DNA of 7,991 nucleotides from Sphaerochaeta sp. GTDB lineage: Bacteria > Spirochaetota > Spirochaetia > Sphaerochaetales > Sphaerochaetaceae. A program made the position numbers and the translations under genes. Shown here piece by piece: positions 5,455 through 7,991 of the stretch; the first letter of the stretch is position 1; the number at the start of each line of letters is the position of its first letter. The stretch covers positions 566 to 8,556 of the forward strand of contig DMAO01000313.1 of assembly GCA_003446545.1 (NCBI GenBank), given 5' to 3'. The notes beneath the pieces are model-generated. The model worked only from the letters and a program-made list of their open reading frames with translations, searched no databases and was not told the DNA's origin.

Positions 5455-6390
5455 ATGAAAAAAAAGAAGTGTGTGTTGTTCTTGGCTCTATTGCTGGTAT
5501 TTGCTTGCACCGTGTTTGCCCAGCCAAATTCAGAAAGGAAAAGCATACAGATTGGAATTCTCCCGGATGTCGATTCCCTTCCCTTTATGCTCGCCGACCA
5601 TCAGGACCTGTTTGAAAAACAGGGAGTGAAGGTCGAACTGGTCAAGTTCCAGAGCCCTGTCGAACGTGATGCCGCGTTCCAAGCAGGAAAGATAGATGGA
5701 ATGGTGGGTGATACGCTCGGGGCACTTTTCCTTGAGCAAGCCGGTTTTGACATTTCCATACTTTCGACAACCAATGGACGCTATGGTCTTGCTGCCGCCC
5801 CTCAAAGTGACATTACCAGACTTGAACAGCTGGCAAACCAGGCCATAGGGGTCAGTAGCAATACTATTATCGAATATTTGGCAGACTCCCTTGCCACTAC
5901 GGCGGGGGTAGGCGAAGAGGCTGTAAAGCTGATTGCCATACCTAAGATCCCAGTGAGGATGGAACTTCTGCTCAATGGTCAGATCCCTGCAGCTTGTCTT
6001 CCTGAACCCTTGTATTCCCTGGTAATTTCAAAAGGAGCAAAGCCCCTGGGCGACAGCACCTCCTTATCTGATGCCCCTGGGGTAATGATCTTTGACTCTG
6101 CCTTTATCCAGAGGAACCGAAGTGATTTGATCAAGGTGTTTAAGGCCTACTGGGAGGCTGGACAGCTTATCAATGCCAATCCAGACGATTATCGAGCGTT
6201 TTTGGTCGACCAGGCTGGATTCCCTCAACCTCTCGGACCGACATTTTCGTTTGTGACCTATACCAAACCCCAGATTCCTTCAAAGGCCCAGATACAGAGG
6301 GTTGCCGATTGGATGAACAAGAGAAAACTTCTTGATTCAGTTCCCACCTATGAGGCCTTAGTCGAATCGTTTGTGGTACAGGCATTATAA
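5455..6390 (+). CDS. NitT/TauT-type (NMT1/THI5-like) ABC transporter substrate-binding protein
   Basis: This 311-residue protein is the extracytoplasmic receptor of the importer encoded next. Residues 1-22 are a signal peptide (KKKK, then VLFLALLLVFA). Cleavage after VFA (22/23) is possible; C18 in VFAC could also be a lipid-anchor site under the loose lipoboxes of spirochaetes. The mature part has a type II periplasmic-binding fold pattern: IQIGILPDVDSLPFMLADHQ, then LFEKQGVKVELVKFQSPVER, AFQAGKIDGMVGDTLGALFL, and later a TRLEQLANQAIGVSSNT segment. The start choice is ATG 5455, five bases after GGGAG (5445-5449); ATGs at 5443 and 5452 are in frame but fit the ribosome site less well. Relatives bind sulfonates, nitrate, thiamine precursors, riboflavin or aromatic acids. 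The substrate is unknown. Co-location with ubiD-ubiA-ubiX suggests an aromatic quinone precursor, as inference. Confidence 0.87.
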   Translation: MKKKKCVLFLALLLVFACTVFAQPNSERKSIQIGILPDVDSLPFMLADHQDLFEKQGVKVELVKFQSPVERDAAFQAGKIDGMVGDTLGALFLEQAGFDISILSTTNGRYGLAAAPQSDITRLEQLANQAIGVSSNTIIEYLADSLATTAGVGEEAVKLIAIPKIPVRMELLLNGQIPAACLPEPLYSLVISKGAKPLGDSTSLSDAPGVMIFDSAFIQRNRSDLIKVFKAYWEAGQLINANPDDYRAFLVDQAGFPQPLGPTFSFVTYTKPQIPSKAQIQRVADWMNKRKLLDSVPTYEALVESFVVQAL

Positions 6391-7152
6391 ATGATAGAGG
6401 TCAGGGAGGTATCGTATTCCTATACTCAAGGGAATAGGCCTGTCACAATATTCTCCTCTTGTAGCCATACCTTCGAAAAGAAGCAGGTTCATGCGATAAT
6501 AGGTCATTCCGGTTGTGGAAAGACCACTTTGCTCTATCTTCTTTCGGGGTTGCTGCAACCTTCGGTGGGGTCACTATCTTTTGATGGCAACGATTTGGGG
6601 TTGCGACAAAGCAACAGGGCAATTATTCTCCAGGATTTTGGATTACTGCCCTGGAAACGGGTATATGACAATATCGCCTTAGGTCTCCATTTGAAGAAGG
6701 AGCCTAAGGAGGTGATTGCAGAAAAGGTCACGCGGATAATGCAAGAAATCGAGATATCCTCTCTATCCCGTTCTTTCCCCTCACAGCTTTCGGGAGGGGA
6801 GAAGCAACGTTGTGCCATCGCTCGAGCAGTGGTTACCGAACCGGACCTGTTACTGATGGATGAACCTTTCTCGTCCCTTGATGCAATGAACAGGGAAAAT
6901 ATGCAAGAGCTATTGCTTACAACCCAGAGACGGCATGGGATGACGTGCATCATGGTAACCCACAGCATAGAAGAAGCTGTGTACTTAAGTGATTCCATCC
7001 ATGTGATGAAACGAGATGGGCAAGGACCTACCGTATTCTTGCCAACAATTGAAAATACTCACCAAAAATTTGACGGCTACCGAAAAAGTCCTGAATATTT
7101 TGCTACCTGTGTCCAGCTTCGAAAATTGCTTGAAAGGGGAGTTGCCCGATGA
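6391..7152 (+). CDS. NitT/TauT-type ABC transporter ATP-binding protein
   Basis: This 253-residue ATPase powers the importer. All motifs are intact: Walker A GHSGCGKTT (38-46), Q-loop Q81 in ILQDFGLLPWKRVYDNIALGL, signature LSGGEKQR (133-140), Walker B LLLMDEP (153-159), D-loop SSLD (161-164) and H-loop H191 in VTHSIEEAVYLSD. The PWKxVxDN pattern after the Q-loop and the HSIEEAVYL segment are typical of SsuB/TauB/ThiZ-type ATPases. ATG 6391 follows the binding-protein stop with no gap. No good ribosome binding site precedes it, so translation probably depends on termination of the upstream gene. It overlaps the permease gene by four bases. Confidence 0.93.
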   Translation: MIEVREVSYSYTQGNRPVTIFSSCSHTFEKKQVHAIIGHSGCGKTTLLYLLSGLLQPSVGSLSFDGNDLGLRQSNRAIILQDFGLLPWKRVYDNIALGLHLKKEPKEVIAEKVTRIMQEIEISSLSRSFPSQLSGGEKQRCAIARAVVTEPDLLLMDEPFSSLDAMNRENMQELLLTTQRRHGMTCIMVTHSIEEAVYLSDSIHVMKRDGQGPTVFLPTIENTHQKFDGYRKSPEYFATCVQLRKLLERGVAR

Positions 7153-7892
7153 AAAAAGCTGGAATATTGCTTGTTGCAATGTGGTATGCTCTGGCTTTTC
7201 TTGCAGGCAAGCCTTTTCTTCCCTATCCCCATGCAGTAGTTTCCCATACAGCCCTGGCCCTCTTACAAAGTTCCCTGATCAGACATCTGCTCATATCTGC
7301 ATATCGAATATTCGTTGCGCTCATAACTGCGACTGTTCTGGCAACTTGGTTGGGGCTTAGTGCAGGCAGGAGTAGGAAGACGGACAACATGCTCACACCC
7401 TTTGCCTATATCCTCTATCCTATTCCCAAGGTGGCGTTGTTGCCGGTAATTATGTTGTTTTTGGGACTTGGAAATCTTTCCAAGGTATTTTTCATTGGCT
7501 TGGTTGTGTTTTTCCAGATCTATTTTGTTATCAGGGATGCCGCGCAAGCGGTGGATGAGCATTATATTGATTCTGTGCGTAGCCTTGGTGCTTCTCGTTT
7601 TGCCATCCTGGTGCATGTTGTGCTTCCTGCAGTGCTCCCTTCCCTTTTTACTGCCTTGAGGGTTTCTACAGGGACAGCTACAGCTGTATTGTTTCTTGCC
7701 GAAACCTTTGCAACAACCACTGGGTTGGGCTGGTATATTATGGACAGCTGGGCAAGGATGGACTATCTGGATATGTATGCAGCAATGGTATGCCTGAGCC
7801 TTCTGGCCACGGCGTTCTTCGCTCTTTTCTCTCTATTGGAAAAGCATCTCTGTCCCTGGATGCACCTTAAAGACAAGGCATCTGATAAGTAG
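7149..7892 (+). CDS. NitT/TauT-type ABC transporter permease
   Basis: This 247-residue inner-membrane protein forms the channel of the importer. It has about six hydrophobic helices (near 5-20, 46-72, 84-106, 111-128, 166-185 and 209-229). The EAA loop is AVDEHYIDSVRSLGASRFAILVHVVLPAVLPS without its usual EAA letters (about 134-165), with G147 in SLGAS at the conserved glycine. LFLAETFATTTGLGWYI (181-197) and the following MDYLDMYAAM are typical of SsuC/TauC/ThiX permeases. ATG 7149 overlaps the ATPase stop by four bases, and GGGGAG (7136-7141) lies seven bases upstream. A single permease gene suggests a homodimer. It is the last gene seen in the operon. Confidence 0.92.
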   Translation: MKKAGILLVAMWYALAFLAGKPFLPYPHAVVSHTALALLQSSLIRHLLISAYRIFVALITATVLATWLGLSAGRSRKTDNMLTPFAYILYPIPKVALLPVIMLFLGLGNLSKVFFIGLVVFFQIYFVIRDAAQAVDEHYIDSVRSLGASRFAILVHVVLPAVLPSLFTALRVSTGTATAVLFLAETFATTTGLGWYIMDSWARMDYLDMYAAMVCLSLLATAFFALFSLLEKHLCPWMHLKDKASDK

Positions 7893-7991
7893 CTTTTCAC
7901 ATGCAATGCAAGGTGGCTTGGTTTCGCACATTCCTCATATCCGCTTCTGTAGCTGTACGCAATCAAACAATATGACAGATGGAACCACGTA
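7893..7991. other. Downstream region with no supported gene or terminator
   Basis: Ninety-nine bases after the permease stop show no ribosome site plus start, no RNA gene and no convincing stem followed by a T-run. The operon's end, or a further gene, must lie beyond the window edge. Confidence 0.4.

Noticed and set aside
4934..5527. 197-codon open frame on the minus strand opposite ubiX
   Set aside because: It is a shadow of ubiX; the + strand product matches the UbiX family along its full length.
5455..7892. Naming the importer as ThiXYZ, SsuABC or TauABC
   Set aside because: The family is clear but specificity is not; none of the neighbouring genes are thiamine or sulfonate genes.
7893..7991. 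Terminator or RNA gene after the last permease
   Set aside because: I found no stem followed by a T-run and no tRNA-like T-arm in these bases.

Overview
The window looks like part of the chromosome of an anaerobic bacterium of moderate GC content. The gene types fit a Sphaerochaeta-like spirochaete best, but that is an impression from gene content and protein style, not a demonstrated assignment. All supported genes lie on the + strand. There is no sign of an insertion sequence, phage, CRISPR array, tRNA or rRNA.

Layout. (1) Positions 1-1099 hold the end of an osmoprotectant (glycine betaine/proline type) ABC importer: the C-terminal CBS-domain tail of the ATPase, then the complete permease overlapping it by 8 bases. 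A strong hairpin lies about 25 bases after the permease. (2) Positions 1394-2416 hold two genes for exported proteins: a small glycine-rich protein with a duplicated CLVTGE motif, and a DUF2202 ferritin-like protein. A perfect 14-base palindrome lies before the first gene and a perfect 10-bp hairpin lies between the two. (3) Positions 2568-7892 hold one tightly packed six-gene unit: a UbiD-family decarboxylase, a UbiA-family prenyltransferase, a UbiX-type flavin prenyltransferase, then a NitT/TauT-type ABC importer (binding protein, ATPase, permease). Junctions are +3, -4, +2, 0 and -4 bases, so co-transcription and translational coupling are very likely. The last 99 bases hold no gene I can support.

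How the genes may work together. UbiX makes prenylated FMN, the cofactor of UbiD. UbiA attaches an isoprenoid chain to an aromatic acid and UbiD removes the carboxylate. These are the late steps of quinone synthesis (MqnP/MqnL/MqnM in the futalosine route, UbiA/UbiD/UbiX in the ubiquinone route). No gene for making the aromatic acid and no quinone methyltransferase is present, but an organic-acid-type ABC importer is fused to the operon. The most interesting reading is a precursor-salvage system: import a quinone head-group acid (for example a dihydroxynaphthoate) from neighbouring organisms, then prenylate and decarboxylate it at the membrane. This is inference from gene order. The transporter's substrate cannot be read from the sequence.
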